This document shows positions 26,408 to 35,409 of a stretch of 45,998 nucleotides of DNA, in pieces. The notes beneath the pieces are model-generated. The model was not told where the DNA came from, ran no database searches, and saw only the letters and a program-made list of their open reading frames with translations. This stretch comes from Pseudomonadota bacterium (GTDB lineage: Bacteria > Myxococcota_A > UBA9160 > SZUA-336): positions 1-45,998 of the forward strand of contig JAGWBS010000012.1 in assembly GCA_021295775.1 (NCBI GenBank), given 5' to 3'. Position 1 is the stretch's first letter; every line of letters begins with the position of its first letter. The translations under genes were made by a program, and so were the position numbers.

Positions 26408-27616
26408 TCAGATCCCGGCCAGGAAACGGCCGGGCGCCAGCACCCGGTCCGGATCGAAGCGCTGCTTGAGGGCACGCATCAGCCCGATTGTATCCGGGGC
26501 GGGGCCGAAGACATCCACCCGCCGGCGAAGCTCGGGACTCGCGGACTCGAGAAAGACCGCCCAGCCGCGGCGGCCCGCCGTCTCCATCCAGGCTTCGACG
26601 CAGTCCTCCTGGAGCCGGGCGAAGACCAGCCCGGCCCCCGGGAGCGCCAGGCGCAGGGAGTCCGGTCCTCCCAGCTCCGCCAGCAGCCGCAGGATCTCGA
26701 GGCCGTCGGTGGGCCGCGCCGCGATGCGCAGTCCGGCGGCCCCGGCCGGGCGCCGGCCGATCTCGGCTCCGACCGCGTCCCAGGCGGATAGTTCCCGGCT
26801 CTCGCCGGGGAAGTCCCGGACCGCCTCGTCCACCGCTTCGGCTCGCCCTTCGAAAAGCCACGCCAGCTCCGCGCCCCCGGCCAGGCCCGCCTCCGGCGCG
26901 GGCCGCAGAGCCACGGCCGCCGGCCGCAACGGCCCGGCCAGCGCCGCGCCGGCCTCGCGCATCGCGGCCTCGGCCGAGCCGCAGCTCCGCGACAGCAGGC
27001 GGCGGCTCTCGGGGACGGGGTGCACCCGCAGCGTGACCTCGGTGATCACCCCCAGGGTGCCCAGCGACCCGCAGTACAGCCGCACCAGGTCGAAGCCAGT
27101 CACGTTCTTGACCACGCGCCCGCCGCAGCGGGTCAGCTCGCCGTTGCTCAGCGCCACCTGCAGGCCCAGCAGGTCGATCCGCAGGCGCCGGTCCAGACCG
27201 TGTTCGGGAGAGACCGGATCGGCCGCCACCGCTCCGCCGACGCTGGCCCGCTCGTGGACCGAGTCCAGACGGCTGCACAGGCCGAGCTGCGCCAGTTTCG
27301 CGCTCACCTCCCGCACCGGCAGGCCGGCCGCCAGCGTGGCGATTCCCTCGTCGGGCTGGATCTCCAGCGGCTGGCCGAGGCGGCCGGTGTCGAGCAGGCT
27401 CACCCGCCGCGCGTCCAGCGGATTGCCCCAGTGAAGCTTCGAGCCCCCTCCGCGCACCACCAGCGCCAGGCCGTTCTCGCGCGCGATGCGCAGACAGTCC
27501 GCGACCTCGGCGGGACTGCCCGGACGCAGGCTGCGCTCGATCTCGGCCCCGTCGATCCGGCCGCCCGCCGGCTGGACATTCTCCGAGCCGATGGCGCCCG
27601 CGAACGGATCGGCCAC
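26408..27616 (-). CDS. glcE: glycolate oxidase FAD-binding subunit
   Basis: 402-aa FAD-binding (PCMH-type) partner of GlcD. The FAD motif RGGGSKLHWGNP is followed by VSAKLAQLGL, ASVGGAVAAD and RVVKNVTGFDLVRLYCGSLGTLGVITEVTLRVHP. The C-terminus has the GlcD/lactate-type end MRALKQRFDPDRVLAPGRFLAGI. It lies ten bases after glcD on the same strand, with GTG as start. The middle is Ala/Arg-rich and less conserved, normal for GlcE. Together GlcD, E and F oxidise glycolate to glyoxylate. Confidence 0.94.
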   Translation of the reverse strand: MADPFAGAIGSENVQPAGGRIDGAEIERSLRPGSPAEVADCLRIARENGLALVVRGGGSKLHWGNPLDARRVSLLDTGRLGQPLEIQPDEGIATLAAGLPVREVSAKLAQLGLCSRLDSVHERASVGGAVAADPVSPEHGLDRRLRIDLLGLQVALSNGELTRCGGRVVKNVTGFDLVRLYCGSLGTLGVITEVTLRVHPVPESRRLLSRSCGSAEAAMREAGAALAGPLRPAAVALRPAPEAGLAGGAELAWLFEGRAEAVDEAVRDFPGESRELSAWDAVGAEIGRRPAGAAGLRIAARPTDGLEILRLLAELGGPDSLRLALPGAGLVFARLQEDCVEAWMETAGRRGWAVFLESASPELRRRVDVFGPAPDTIGLMRALKQRFDPDRVLAPGRFLAGI

Positions 27617-27626
27617 GGCCGGCGCC

Positions 27627-29078
27627 TCAGAAGGAGACGCGGTCGTAACCGCGCTGTTTGGGATTGCTCTCGGCGCAGGCGCGCGGGGCGGGGATCAGCT
27701 TGCCCGGATTGCAGAGGTCCTGGGGATCGAAGGCGTCGTGCACCCAGCGCATCGGCTCCAGATCGGCCTCGGCGAAGAGCATGCGCATGGCGTCGCGCTT
27801 CTCGATGCCGATCCCGTGCTCGCCGGAGAGCACCCCTCCCGCCTCGATGCAGATCTTGAGGATCTCCTCGCCGACCTCGCGCACGCGCTCCATCTCGGCC
27901 GGGTCGCGGCGGTCGAAGCAGAGATTCGGGTGCAGGTTGCCGTCCCCGGCGTGCAGGATGTTGGCGATGTGCAGGCCGCGCGCCTCGGCCGCGGCGTTGA
28001 TGCGCTCGACCACCTCGGGCAGCTTGGTGCGGGGGACTACCGCGTCGTGCACGTACAGGTCCGGCGCGAGCCGGCCCATCGCGCCGAAAGCTCCCTTGCG
28101 GCCGCGCCAGAGCGCCAGGCTCTCGGCCTCGTCGCGCGCGACGCGCACCTCCAGCGCTCCGTTCCTCGAGCAGTGCTCCTCCACGCTGCGCCGCTCGGCC
28201 GCCACCTCCGCCGCGACGCCGTCCAGCTCGATCAGCAGCACGGCGCGGGCGTCGCGCGGGTAGCCCGCCGCGTAGACCGACGCCTCCACGGCTTCGATGG
28301 TGCGCGAGTCGAGCATCTCGATCGCCGCGGGGACGATGCCCGCGGCGATGATGTCGGCGACCGCCCGGCAGGCCGGCCCCAGCCCCGAGAAGCTCGCCAG
28401 CAGCGTCGACGTCTCGGCGGGCAGCGGAAGCAGCCGCACCGTCACCGCCGTGACGATCCCGAGCGTGCCCTCCGAGCCGACGAACAGGCCGCGCAGGTCG
28501 TAACCCACCGGGTGGCCGTCGCGGCGTCCGAGCCGGACCACGCTGGCGTCCGGCAGCACCACCTCGATCTCCAGCACGTGCGGGCTGGTGGTGCCGTACT
28601 TGAGCGTGTGCGGGCCGCCGCTGTTCTCCGCCACGTTGCCGCCGATGGTGCAGGCCGACTGGCTGGACGGGTCGGGCGCGTAGTACAGGCCCAGCCCGGC
28701 GACCCGCTCGGACAGGTGCGCGTTGATCAGCCCCGGCTGGACCGTCGCGGTCCGGTTCACGGCGTCGATCGAGAGCAGGTCGCGCATCCGCGAGCACTCG
28801 ATCACCACGCAGCCGTCGACCGGGGTGGCGCCCCCGGACAGGCCGGTGCCCGCGCCGCGGGCCAGGAAAGGCACGTCCGCCTGCCGGCAGGCGCGGACCA
28901 CCTCGACGACCGCGTCCCGGCTCAGCGGGAAGACGACCGCCAGGGGTCGGCCGCGCAGCAGGGTCAGGCCGTCGGACTCGTAGGAGAACAGCGCGGACGA
29001 GTGGTCGAGCAACTCCGCAACGTCCCGGATGCCGCGCAGGCGCTGGATCAGCTCGGAGCTCGCGCCGGTTTCAGGCAA
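27627..29078 (-). CDS. glcD: glycolate oxidase catalytic subunit
   Basis: FAD-dependent 2-hydroxyacid dehydrogenase of 483 aa. It has the PCMH FAD fold (PFLARGAGTGLSGGATPVDGC, PDPSSQSACTIGGNVAENSGGPHTLKYGTT, GLFVGSEGTLGIVTAVTVRLLP) and the catalytic C-terminus with HAGDGNLHPNL, GGVLSGEHGIGIEKRD and AFDPQDLCNPGKLIPAP. TTG 29078 overlaps the upstream TPR-peptidase stop by eight bases, which suggests coupled translation. Other FAD-dependent D-2-hydroxyacid dehydrogenases look alike, but the E and F partners make glycolate (or D-lactate) the best guess. Confidence 0.95.
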   Translation of the reverse strand: MPETGASSELIQRLRGIRDVAELLDHSSALFSYESDGLTLLRGRPLAVVFPLSRDAVVEVVRACRQADVPFLARGAGTGLSGGATPVDGCVVIECSRMRDLLSIDAVNRTATVQPGLINAHLSERVAGLGLYYAPDPSSQSACTIGGNVAENSGGPHTLKYGTTSPHVLEIEVVLPDASVVRLGRRDGHPVGYDLRGLFVGSEGTLGIVTAVTVRLLPLPAETSTLLASFSGLGPACRAVADIIAAGIVPAAIEMLDSRTIEAVEASVYAAGYPRDARAVLLIELDGVAAEVAAERRSVEEHCSRNGALEVRVARDEAESLALWRGRKGAFGAMGRLAPDLYVHDAVVPRTKLPEVVERINAAAEARGLHIANILHAGDGNLHPNLCFDRRDPAEMERVREVGEEILKICIEAGGVLSGEHGIGIEKRDAMRMLFAEADLEPMRWVHDAFDPQDLCNPGKLIPAPRACAESNPKQRGYDRVSF

Positions 29079-30108
29079 GGCCCAGTCGCTCGACCTCTTC
29101 TTCGTCCATCCCCAGATAATGGGCGATTTCGTGCTTGACGGTAATCTGAATCTGCTCGCGCAGTTCTTCGGGGCTGGCGGCGGCCTTTTCGAGATTGCGC
29201 TTGAACAGCACGATCCGGTCGAGGTCGACGCGGGGCGCGGTGGCGAAGCGCGCGTCGTGTCCCGCCACGGTCACCGGCACCCCCAGGAACAGACCCAGAA
29301 GCTGGGGCGATACCTTCTCGGTCGCGACCACCTCCGCCGAGGGCAGGTCCTCGATCAGGATCGGACAGTTGGAGATGTAGTCGCGAACGCGCTCCGGGAG
29401 CTGCTCGACGGCCTCGAGCGCCACTCGCCCGAACTCCTCGGCGTCCATGCGCACCGGCAGCGGGTACATCTCGGGCGCCAGGCCGACGGCGTGCTCGAAG
29501 AGTCTCTCCGCGCCTTCGTAGTCGCCGCGGTGCTCGGCCGCCAGACCCATGTGGTAGACGCTGTGGGCGCATTCCGGGTCGAGCGTCAGCGAGCGCCTCA
29601 GCGCCTGCTCCGCCTCGTCGAGACGGCCCAACTCGAACAGGATCTGGCCTTCGAAGCCGCGGTAGATCGCCACTTCGCCCCGGGTCTTGATCGCCCGGCG
29701 CAGCAGGAACAGCGCTCCCTCCAGATCGTCGAGATAGAACAGGCCCTTGGCCTTGAGATAGTAGGCCTCGGCCTCGCTGGGCGGGTCGAGTGACTCGGCC
29801 AGAAGTTCGTCGCCGAGCGCGAGCGCCTCTTCGAAGTCCCCGAACTCCTCGATCAGAATTTCCACGCGGTTGAGGCGGGCGGGGTGATAGCCCGCGTCGG
29901 ATTCCACCGCGCGGGCGAATTCCCGCAGGGCCTCCGCGACGCGTCCGTGGTCCCAGAAGATCTCGCCGCGCCCGTTCTGGGCCTCCGCGCCCCGCGGGTT
30001 GACCCGCAGCGCTTCGTCGAGCCAGGCGAGGGCTTCTTCCGGGCGTCCCCCCGAGGAAGACTCCATCGCCTGGTCCAGGCAATCCCAGTACTTGTCCTGA
30101 TCCCGCAT
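29071..30108 (-). CDS. TPR-zincin metallopeptidase fusion
   Basis: 345 aa with two parts. Residues 1-220 hold TPR units (EALAWLDEALRVNPRGAEAQNGRGEI, AEQALRRSLTLDPECAHSVYHMGLAAEHRGDYEGAERLFEHAVGLAPE). The C-terminal 125 residues are a minimal zincin-like metallopeptidase, ending KHEIAHYLGMDEEEVERLGLA with the HExxH motif (H326, E327, H330) and the GMDE end typical of the zincin_1 family. No signal peptide is visible, so it is probably cytosolic. It leads the glc genes, with its stop inside the glcD start. Its ribosome site is GAGGAG. The role is unknown. Confidence 0.88.
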   Translation of the reverse strand: MRDQDKYWDCLDQAMESSSGGRPEEALAWLDEALRVNPRGAEAQNGRGEIFWDHGRVAEALREFARAVESDAGYHPARLNRVEILIEEFGDFEEALALGDELLAESLDPPSEAEAYYLKAKGLFYLDDLEGALFLLRRAIKTRGEVAIYRGFEGQILFELGRLDEAEQALRRSLTLDPECAHSVYHMGLAAEHRGDYEGAERLFEHAVGLAPEMYPLPVRMDAEEFGRVALEAVEQLPERVRDYISNCPILIEDLPSAEVVATEKVSPQLLGLFLGVPVTVAGHDARFATAPRVDLDRIVLFKRNLEKAAASPEELREQIQITVKHEIAHYLGMDEEEVERLGLA

Positions 30109-30133
30109 GGCTCCTCGGGCGGCGGCGGTCTGG

Positions 30134-30142
30134 ATTCTAGCA
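30134..30142 (-). promoter_or_regulatory. extended -10 promoter before the TPR-peptidase/glc operon
   Basis: On the minus strand TGC-TAGAAT forms an extended -10 (30142-30134). No good -35 is seen. The ATG follows 25 bases later with GAGGAG between, so this is a leadered transcript, in contrast to the TANNNT genes. Confidence 0.5.
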
Positions 30143-30259
30143 GACGCGAGAGCCGGCCTGCACGGCGGAACTTCGCCGACGGGTACCTCTAACCCGCCGG
30201 TTTTACTGTCTATTCCGTTCGACGGCGGGCCTCCGCCCGGACTCCGGGCAGGCCGCGTC

Positions 30260-30964
30260 TCAGTCGGGGGGATCGACCACCAGGATCGCGAAGCAGTTCT
30301 GGCAGGTGTGCAGGTCGCCGGCCAGAACGCGGTTTTCGACCTCCGGCGGGATCGAGCGATGGCAGGCCGAGCAGCTCCCCGCCCGGATCCGGGCCACCGG
30401 CATGCCGCCCTGCGACGAGGCGCGGGCGTAGGCTCGCTGAATCAGGGGGTCCAGCTCCAGCACCAGCGAGTCGCGCTCGGACTGGCGCTGCTGCAGGAGG
30501 TCCGTGGCCCGCTCCAGCGACGCGCGCTGCTCGTCCGCCTGCCGGTTCGCCTCCGCTTCCAGCGCCGTCTGCTCGCTCTCCACCACGGCGAGCGTTTCGT
30601 GAGCCAGTTCGATCCGCTCCATCAGACCCAGGATCTCGTCCTCGGTCTCCTCGATGCGGGTGGACATGCCGTCGATCTCGGCCAGCAGCGCGGTGTATTC
30701 CGCGTTGGTCTTGACCAGGGCGGACTGGCCCTGGAAGTGACTCTTCTGCTGCTCGTAGTCCTGCAGCTGGGCCTCGCGCGTGCGGTGCTCCTTTTCGGCG
30801 GACTTCAGCTCCTCGCGCGCCGCCGCGATCCGGTCGCGCGCCTGCTGCGCCTGGGCTTCGAATCCGGCGACGACGCCGGGCAGGCGCGCGCACTCCTGGC
30901 GCAGCGAGGCGATCTCCTCTTCGAAGCTCGCCAGCAGGGCCAGATTGGGATCGCGGCCGGACAT
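30260..30964 (-). CDS. coiled-coil protein with C4 zinc ribbon
   Basis: 234 aa of the bacterial C4-type zinc-ribbon family (CT398/zf-RING_7-like). Residues about 10-180 are a long antiparallel coiled coil (for example FEEEIASLRQECARL and LQDYEQQKSHFQGQSALVKTNAEYTALLAEIDGM). The end carries CSAC (C198/C201) and CQNC (C221/C224), which would bind one zinc. The family is linked to flagellar, secretion or nucleic-acid roles in different species; no specific one can be read here. ATG 30964 is preferred to the GTG three codons upstream. A perfect inverted repeat abuts the start. Confidence 0.88.
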   Translation of the reverse strand: MSGRDPNLALLASFEEEIASLRQECARLPGVVAGFEAQAQQARDRIAAAREELKSAEKEHRTREAQLQDYEQQKSHFQGQSALVKTNAEYTALLAEIDGMSTRIEETEDEILGLMERIELAHETLAVVESEQTALEAEANRQADEQRASLERATDLLQQRQSERDSLVLELDPLIQRAYARASSQGGMPVARIRAGSCSACHRSIPPEVENRVLAGDLHTCQNCFAILVVDPPD

Positions 30965-30967
30965 GGG

Positions 30968-30984
30968 GCGCACAGTTTGTGCGC
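30968..30984. promoter_or_regulatory. perfect inverted repeat abutting the zinc-ribbon gene start
   Basis: gcgcaca (30968-30974), a gtt centre and tgtgcgc (30978-30984) form a 7-bp-arm dyad, ending four bases upstream of the start codon. The size suits a dimeric repressor. No regulator gene is adjacent. Confidence 0.4.
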
Positions 30985-31022
30985 GGGCGTTGCCGGGGTC
31001 AACGACCGCGCGCGACGCGCGC

Positions 31023-34000
31023 TCAGAGCGGGCCCCGGGCCGCCCCCTCCGGTCCGAACTTCCGCCGCATGAATTCGTACTCCTGAGCGAAGCCGCGGTC
31101 GTCCGCGAACTCGCGGGCGGCGATCTCGGCGGTGACCAGCGCGTGCTCCGGAGCGCCGGACAGGACCGCGATCCAGGCGATCCAGAAGTAGCTCGGCTTG
31201 GAGCCGATCTCGCGGCTCCAGATCTCGATCACCTCGCGGTACCAGTCGAGGGGCAGATGGCGGGCCGCCGCCGCCACCCAGCTCGCCACCTCGGTGCGGT
31301 CGCGGCGGTCGTCCGCCAGGCCGACTCCGCGCAGCAGACGGCGCAGTTCGGCCGGCCGCTGCCCGACCAGGGCCTCGATCAGGCGCAGATTGCGCTCCAG
31401 GCGCTCGAAATCCGGGTGGTCCATGGCCAGGCTCCGCGCCCGGCCGCGGGCGCGTTCGAAGCGCTCGGCGAGCCAGGCCAGCCGCCCGACGTCCAGCTCC
31501 TCCCGGGACGCTTCGAAGAGCAGCGCGACCTCCGCCCACCAGTGGCTGGGCGAGGCCGCGATCCAGGCCAGATCGCGCTCGAAAAGCGCCTTTCCGGACG
31601 TCCGCCGCGCGTGCAGGGGGGCTTCCAGCGGCCGGGGAGGCCCGGCCGCGTCCACTCGCTGCTCCAGTTCGGGGCGGTCGCCGCGGGCGCGGTAGTAGCG
31701 GCCGACAGCGGCGTAGCGCGCCAGCAGGCTCTCGGACGGGTCGAGATCCAGGAAGGCCACTCGGTCCATCCAGCGCTCGACGCTTTCCAGCAGCAGCCGC
31801 CTCGGGGCGCGGTTGCGCAGCGCCGCCGCGTCCACCCGCGCCACGGCTTCCAGCGCGCTCGAGACGTACCAGCGCAGCCGGGTGCGCCTCTCGTCCTCCA
31901 GACCGTCCCGCCAGCGCGCCGCGAATTTCGGATCGGACGCCAGCGAGGCGCCGACCCGCCGCACCTGCCCGTCGATCGTGGGGCGAACGTCGGAGGCCAG
32001 CAGCGCCAGCGCCCGCTCGGCGTCGCCATCGGCGTCGAGCAGCGCGTCGGCCTGGGCGAGGCGGGGCTCGACCAGCTTGCGCCGCATCGCCCGTTCGAGT
32101 TCCGGGATGTGCTCCAGCCGGATCGAGTCGGCCAACAGGCCGGCGTCGATGCGCCGGCCGGCGCGGTACAGCGCCAGCAGGCGCTCGGTCTGCAGAGAGA
32201 GCCGGGTCTGGGCGGAGTCGGCCGCGGCGATCGCGCGCTCCAGGCTTCCGGCGGCCTCGGCGTAGCGGCCCGTCTGCAGGTAGAGACCCGCCAGCTCGGA
32301 GTGATTGGCGGGGTCGCGGTCGCCGGCGGCGATCATGCGCTCGACTTTCTCGATCGCGCGCTGGTAGGTCTGGAAGTGCCAATCGCGCTGGATGTCGATC
32401 ATCGCTCGCGCGTAGTCGGGATCGCCGAAGATGCGCTCGCTGAGATACCAGCTCGAACGCGTGTTCTCCCCCGAGAAGCGCAGCAGGATCTCCAGCTTGG
32501 TGAAGTCGATCACCGGCCCGGCACCGAAGCTGCGGTAGGTCTGCTCCAGGCTCTCGCGCAGCGAAGGCGCCTGGAAGACCCGCGGCTGGCCGGTGTGCAG
32601 GACGTAGGTGCGCCAGCCGGAATCGGAGGCCTCGGACCAGGCGAGCGCCGCGTGCGCCGGCAGGCCGATCAGATGGGCGCTGCGGCCCTGGCGCCGAGCG
32701 ATCTCCAGGTAAAGCTCCGACAGGTCGTCGCAGTCGCCGCGGTACACGCCGCCGCTGTAGGTCGCGAGGGTCTGCGCCACCGTCTGATGGATGTCCCCCG
32801 CGAGCTGGCGCGTGCCGAGCAGCCGCGGGTGACGGCTGTCGGGACTGTCGTAGGCATAGACCAGCAGGTGCTCTCCGATCAGGTCCAGGTGCGCCGCGTC
32901 CGGCAGGGCGCGCGCCGCCTGGTTCAGGAAGCGCTCCGCCTCGGCCGGGTCGCCGCCGCGCGCCGGCCGCACCACGCCGTGCGCCGTGACCAGGGCGAGC
33001 AGGTCGCCGTTCGGCTCGACCACCCGCAGGTGCGGAGGCAGCGCTCCGGCGAGCGCGCCCGGCTCGTCGCCGCCGGAGTAGACCCCGCGCCAGCGCTCGG
33101 CGTCGGCGTGGAAGCGCCCCCCGGCGAAGCCGGCGATCCTGTTCGGACCGCTGAAGACCCAGGCGGCTCGCCAGTCGCCGGCGTCGCGCAGCGGGTCGGC
33201 CCCAGGCGGCAGCTCGACCACCAGGCGGAGCGACCGGACTGGGGTGTAGTAGGCCGGCGGGGGGGCGGGCCGCGCGTAGGCACTGCGCCCGGGCGTGCGC
33301 AGCAGCCGGACCTCGCGGCCGAAGGCGTCGCGGCGCAGCGTCAGCTCGCCCGCGGGGCCCCGGAAGCGCGCCACCGCCCGAAGCTTCTCCGCCTCGATCA
33401 CGGCCGCCCGCAGCTCTCCCAGCTCCGCGGCCGGCAGTTCCGCCGGCGGAGGCCAACCGTGTCGGAACAGGCGCCGGACGAAGTCCGGCGGCGCGTAGTC
33501 GGGATCGCTCTCGGAGTCGCGCAGCGCGAGCTGGCCCAGGATTCCCGCCAGCGCCCGTCGCGCCGCGGTGTTCAGCGAACTGCCTTCGAGAGGCGTTTCG
33601 AAGTCCGAAACCGCCCGCCGCAGTCGCGCGATGGCCCGCTCGTCGCGCCGCCCGTCCGCAGCGACCGCTTCGGCCCGCAGGACGGCTTCGGGCAGGACGT
33701 AGATCTGCGGGCCGCTCAGGTGCAGACCCAGCAGGCCGTCGCTGTCCAGCCACAGATTCTCGAGGCCGACTCCCTCCCGCGCCGCCCGCTCCAGCAGGGC
33801 GGGCAGGCCGGCGAGGCCGCGCTCGGAGTCGAGCTCGAGCAGCGACCAGCGCGCCCGCAGCGGCCCGTGCGGAGTGCCCAGCTCCAGCCACTCCTCCGGC
33901 TCGCCGCGCAACAGCCGGTAGCGCTCGCCGCCCGCGCGCCAGAACCAACTCTCCGCGTCGCGCTCCAGCTCGATTCGCCCGGCCAGCGCCTCGGCCAGCA

Positions 34001-34112
34001 CATCCGCTTCCAGCGCGTCCGCGGCCGCCGGGGGCGCGGCGAGCGCGAAAACCGCCATCCAGACGGTCAGCGCGGCGCGGGCGGCCGCCGGGAGCGCCCC
34101 ATTGTTCAACAC
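31023..34112 (-). CDS. large exported transglutaminase-like/TPR protein
   Basis: 1029 aa with a signal peptide (LPAAARAALTVWMAVFALAAPPAAAD). A transglutaminase-like core lies at 450-500: C461 in YRGDCDDLSELYLEIARRQG and H487 in LPAHAALAW, spaced as in the family, with no obvious acid soon after. Residues 590-650 contain TPR-like repeats (NHSELAGLYLQTGRYAEAAGSLERAI), and the C-terminal third is Arg/Leu-rich helix. The N-terminal 400 residues are unlike anything I recognise. Upstream lies GGAGGGAG before a GTG start. It may be a periplasmic scaffold or cross-linking/protease-type enzyme; this is a guess. Confidence 0.78.
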   Translation of the reverse strand: MLNNGALPAAARAALTVWMAVFALAAPPAAADALEADVLAEALAGRIELERDAESWFWRAGGERYRLLRGEPEEWLELGTPHGPLRARWSLLELDSERGLAGLPALLERAAREGVGLENLWLDSDGLLGLHLSGPQIYVLPEAVLRAEAVAADGRRDERAIARLRRAVSDFETPLEGSSLNTAARRALAGILGQLALRDSESDPDYAPPDFVRRLFRHGWPPPAELPAAELGELRAAVIEAEKLRAVARFRGPAGELTLRRDAFGREVRLLRTPGRSAYARPAPPPAYYTPVRSLRLVVELPPGADPLRDAGDWRAAWVFSGPNRIAGFAGGRFHADAERWRGVYSGGDEPGALAGALPPHLRVVEPNGDLLALVTAHGVVRPARGGDPAEAERFLNQAARALPDAAHLDLIGEHLLVYAYDSPDSRHPRLLGTRQLAGDIHQTVAQTLATYSGGVYRGDCDDLSELYLEIARRQGRSAHLIGLPAHAALAWSEASDSGWRTYVLHTGQPRVFQAPSLRESLEQTYRSFGAGPVIDFTKLEILLRFSGENTRSSWYLSERIFGDPDYARAMIDIQRDWHFQTYQRAIEKVERMIAAGDRDPANHSELAGLYLQTGRYAEAAGSLERAIAAADSAQTRLSLQTERLLALYRAGRRIDAGLLADSIRLEHIPELERAMRRKLVEPRLAQADALLDADGDAERALALLASDVRPTIDGQVRRVGASLASDPKFAARWRDGLEDERRTRLRWYVSSALEAVARVDAAALRNRAPRRLLLESVERWMDRVAFLDLDPSESLLARYAAVGRYYRARGDRPELEQRVDAAGPPRPLEAPLHARRTSGKALFERDLAWIAASPSHWWAEVALLFEASREELDVGRLAWLAERFERARGRARSLAMDHPDFERLERNLRLIEALVGQRPAELRRLLRGVGLADDRRDRTEVASWVAAAARHLPLDWYREVIEIWSREIGSKPSYFWIAWIAVLSGAPEHALVTAEIAAREFADDRGFAQEYEFMRRKFGPEGAARGPL

Positions 34113-34201
34113 GCTCCCTCCACCCGCTCCGGCGACGGGCTAGGATGGGGGCGAATCCGCGCGGCCGGGCGGGTTTCCGGACTCGAAATCGAGGAAGCGC
34201 C

Positions 34202-34471
34202 TTGGATACGCAAAACCTGTCCCTGTACAAGTTCGACGGCTGTCCCTACTGCCATCGAGTCCTCGCGGCCCTCGAACGGCTCGGCCTGGAGATCGAGCTG
34301 CGCGACATCCTCACCCATCCCGGCTACCGGCGCGAACTGGTGGAGGCGACGGGCCGCCAGACCGTTCCCTGTCTGCGCATCCAGGAGCCCTCCGGCGGCG
34401 TGCGCTGGATGCACGAGTCGCTCGACATCATCGCCTACCTGGAGCGCGGTTTCGCCGGCGGCGCCCGCTGA
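34202..34471 (+). CDS. glutaredoxin-like protein
   Basis: 89 aa thioredoxin-fold protein of the glutaredoxin/GST N-terminal type. The redox motif CPYC (C14, C17 from TTG 34202) is followed by RVLAALERLGLEIELRDI, the cis-proline TVPCLRI and the C-terminal WMHESLDIIAYLERGF. TTG 34202 has GAGGAAG upstream; a longer ATG frame from 34145 adds an unstructured Arg-rich part and is less likely. It probably catalyses glutathione-linked thiol exchange. It diverges from the large transglutaminase-like gene. Confidence 0.88.
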   Translation: MDTQNLSLYKFDGCPYCHRVLAALERLGLEIELRDILTHPGYRRELVEATGRQTVPCLRIQEPSGGVRWMHESLDIIAYLERGFAGGAR

Positions 34472-34491
34472 CGGCGAGGCGGCGCCTGCGC

Positions 34492-34497
34492 TAGGCT
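34492..34497 (+). promoter_or_regulatory. TAGGCT box just before the SirB1-family gene
   Basis: TAGGCT ends eight bases before ATG 34506, after the stop of the glutaredoxin gene. It follows the same TANNNT pattern. Confidence 0.35.
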
Positions 34498-34505
34498 GGC
34501 GGACG

Positions 34506-35336
34506 ATGCCCGATCCCTCCGGCTACGACGGTTTCTCGCGTCTGATCGAGGGCCCCGACGAACGCATCGACCTGCTCCGCTCGGCGCTGGAGATCGCCAG
34601 CCCCGAGTACGAGTCGCTCGACGCGGGACGCTACGTCGGGCGGCTGGAGGAGCTCGCCGAGGAGCTGCGCCCGCGCTTCGAGGAGACTGCGGACGGGCAG
34701 GCCCAGCTCGGCTGCATCAGCCGCTTCCTGTACGACGAGAAGGGCTTCGCGGGCAACAGCCAGGACTACTACGACCTGCGCAACAGCTACCTCAACGAAG
34801 TGCTGGAGCGCCGGACCGGCATTCCCATCACGCTCGCCATCGTCTACATCGAACTGGCCGCGCGGCTGGATCTCGACGTGCGGGGGGTGGGGTTCCCCGG
34901 CCACTTCCTGGTCAAGTGCCCGGCCGGCGGCGAGACCATCGTCGACCCCTTCGACGGCCGGATCCTCACGCAGGAAGACTGCGAGACCCGTTTTCGCGCG
35001 GTGGTCGGGGACGCGCTGCCCTTCGGACCGCGCTACCTGGAGGCCTCCCCCAAGCGCGGCATCCTGGCGCGCGTCCTGGGCAACCTGAAGCATATTCACC
35101 TGTCGCACAACGACTTCGAGCGCGCTCTGGGCTGCAGTCACCGCATCCTGCTGCTGCTGCCCGACGACCCCGGAGAGCTGCGCGACCGGGGCCTGCTGCA
35201 CGCCCGGCTGGAATGCTTCGCCCCGGCCGTCGCCGACCTGGAGCGCTTCCTGTTGTTCGCGCCCGAAGATCCGGCCGCCCAGGCGGTCGAGGCCCAGCTC
35301 TCCAAGCTGCGCGAACGCGCGTACTCGGTGCACTGA
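34506..35336 (+). CDS. SirB1/UPF0162-family transglutaminase-like TPR protein
   Basis: 276 aa of the SirB1 family (YchA-type). The N-terminal transglutaminase-like domain contains FLYDEKGFAGNSQDYYDLRNSYLNEVLERRTGIPITLAIVYIELAARL and VGFPGHFLVKC, typical for the group. The usual catalytic Cys position is replaced, as in most SirB1 proteins. C-terminal TPR units follow (LGNLKHIHLSHNDFERALGCSHRILLL, DRGLLHARLECFAPAVADLERFLLFAPEDPAA). It is a cytosolic protein of poorly known role. It starts a short plus-strand stretch ahead of hslR. Confidence 0.9.
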   Translation: MPDPSGYDGFSRLIEGPDERIDLLRSALEIASPEYESLDAGRYVGRLEELAEELRPRFEETADGQAQLGCISRFLYDEKGFAGNSQDYYDLRNSYLNEVLERRTGIPITLAIVYIELAARLDLDVRGVGFPGHFLVKCPAGGETIVDPFDGRILTQEDCETRFRAVVGDALPFGPRYLEASPKRGILARVLGNLKHIHLSHNDFERALGCSHRILLLLPDDPGELRDRGLLHARLECFAPAVADLERFLLFAPEDPAAQAVEAQLSKLRERAYSVH

Positions 35337-35409
35337 ACGCCGGGCGGCGCCGCGCCGGGCGGCCCTCGGGCGCGGCCGGCGATCCCGGGCCGCAACCCGG
35401 AGTTCCGGC

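Noticed and set aside
30109..30259. RNase P RNA or another structured RNA next to the zinc-ribbon gene
   Set aside because: The gap is only 151 bases and shows none of the conserved rnpB core. It holds the extended -10 of the TPR-peptidase gene and little else.
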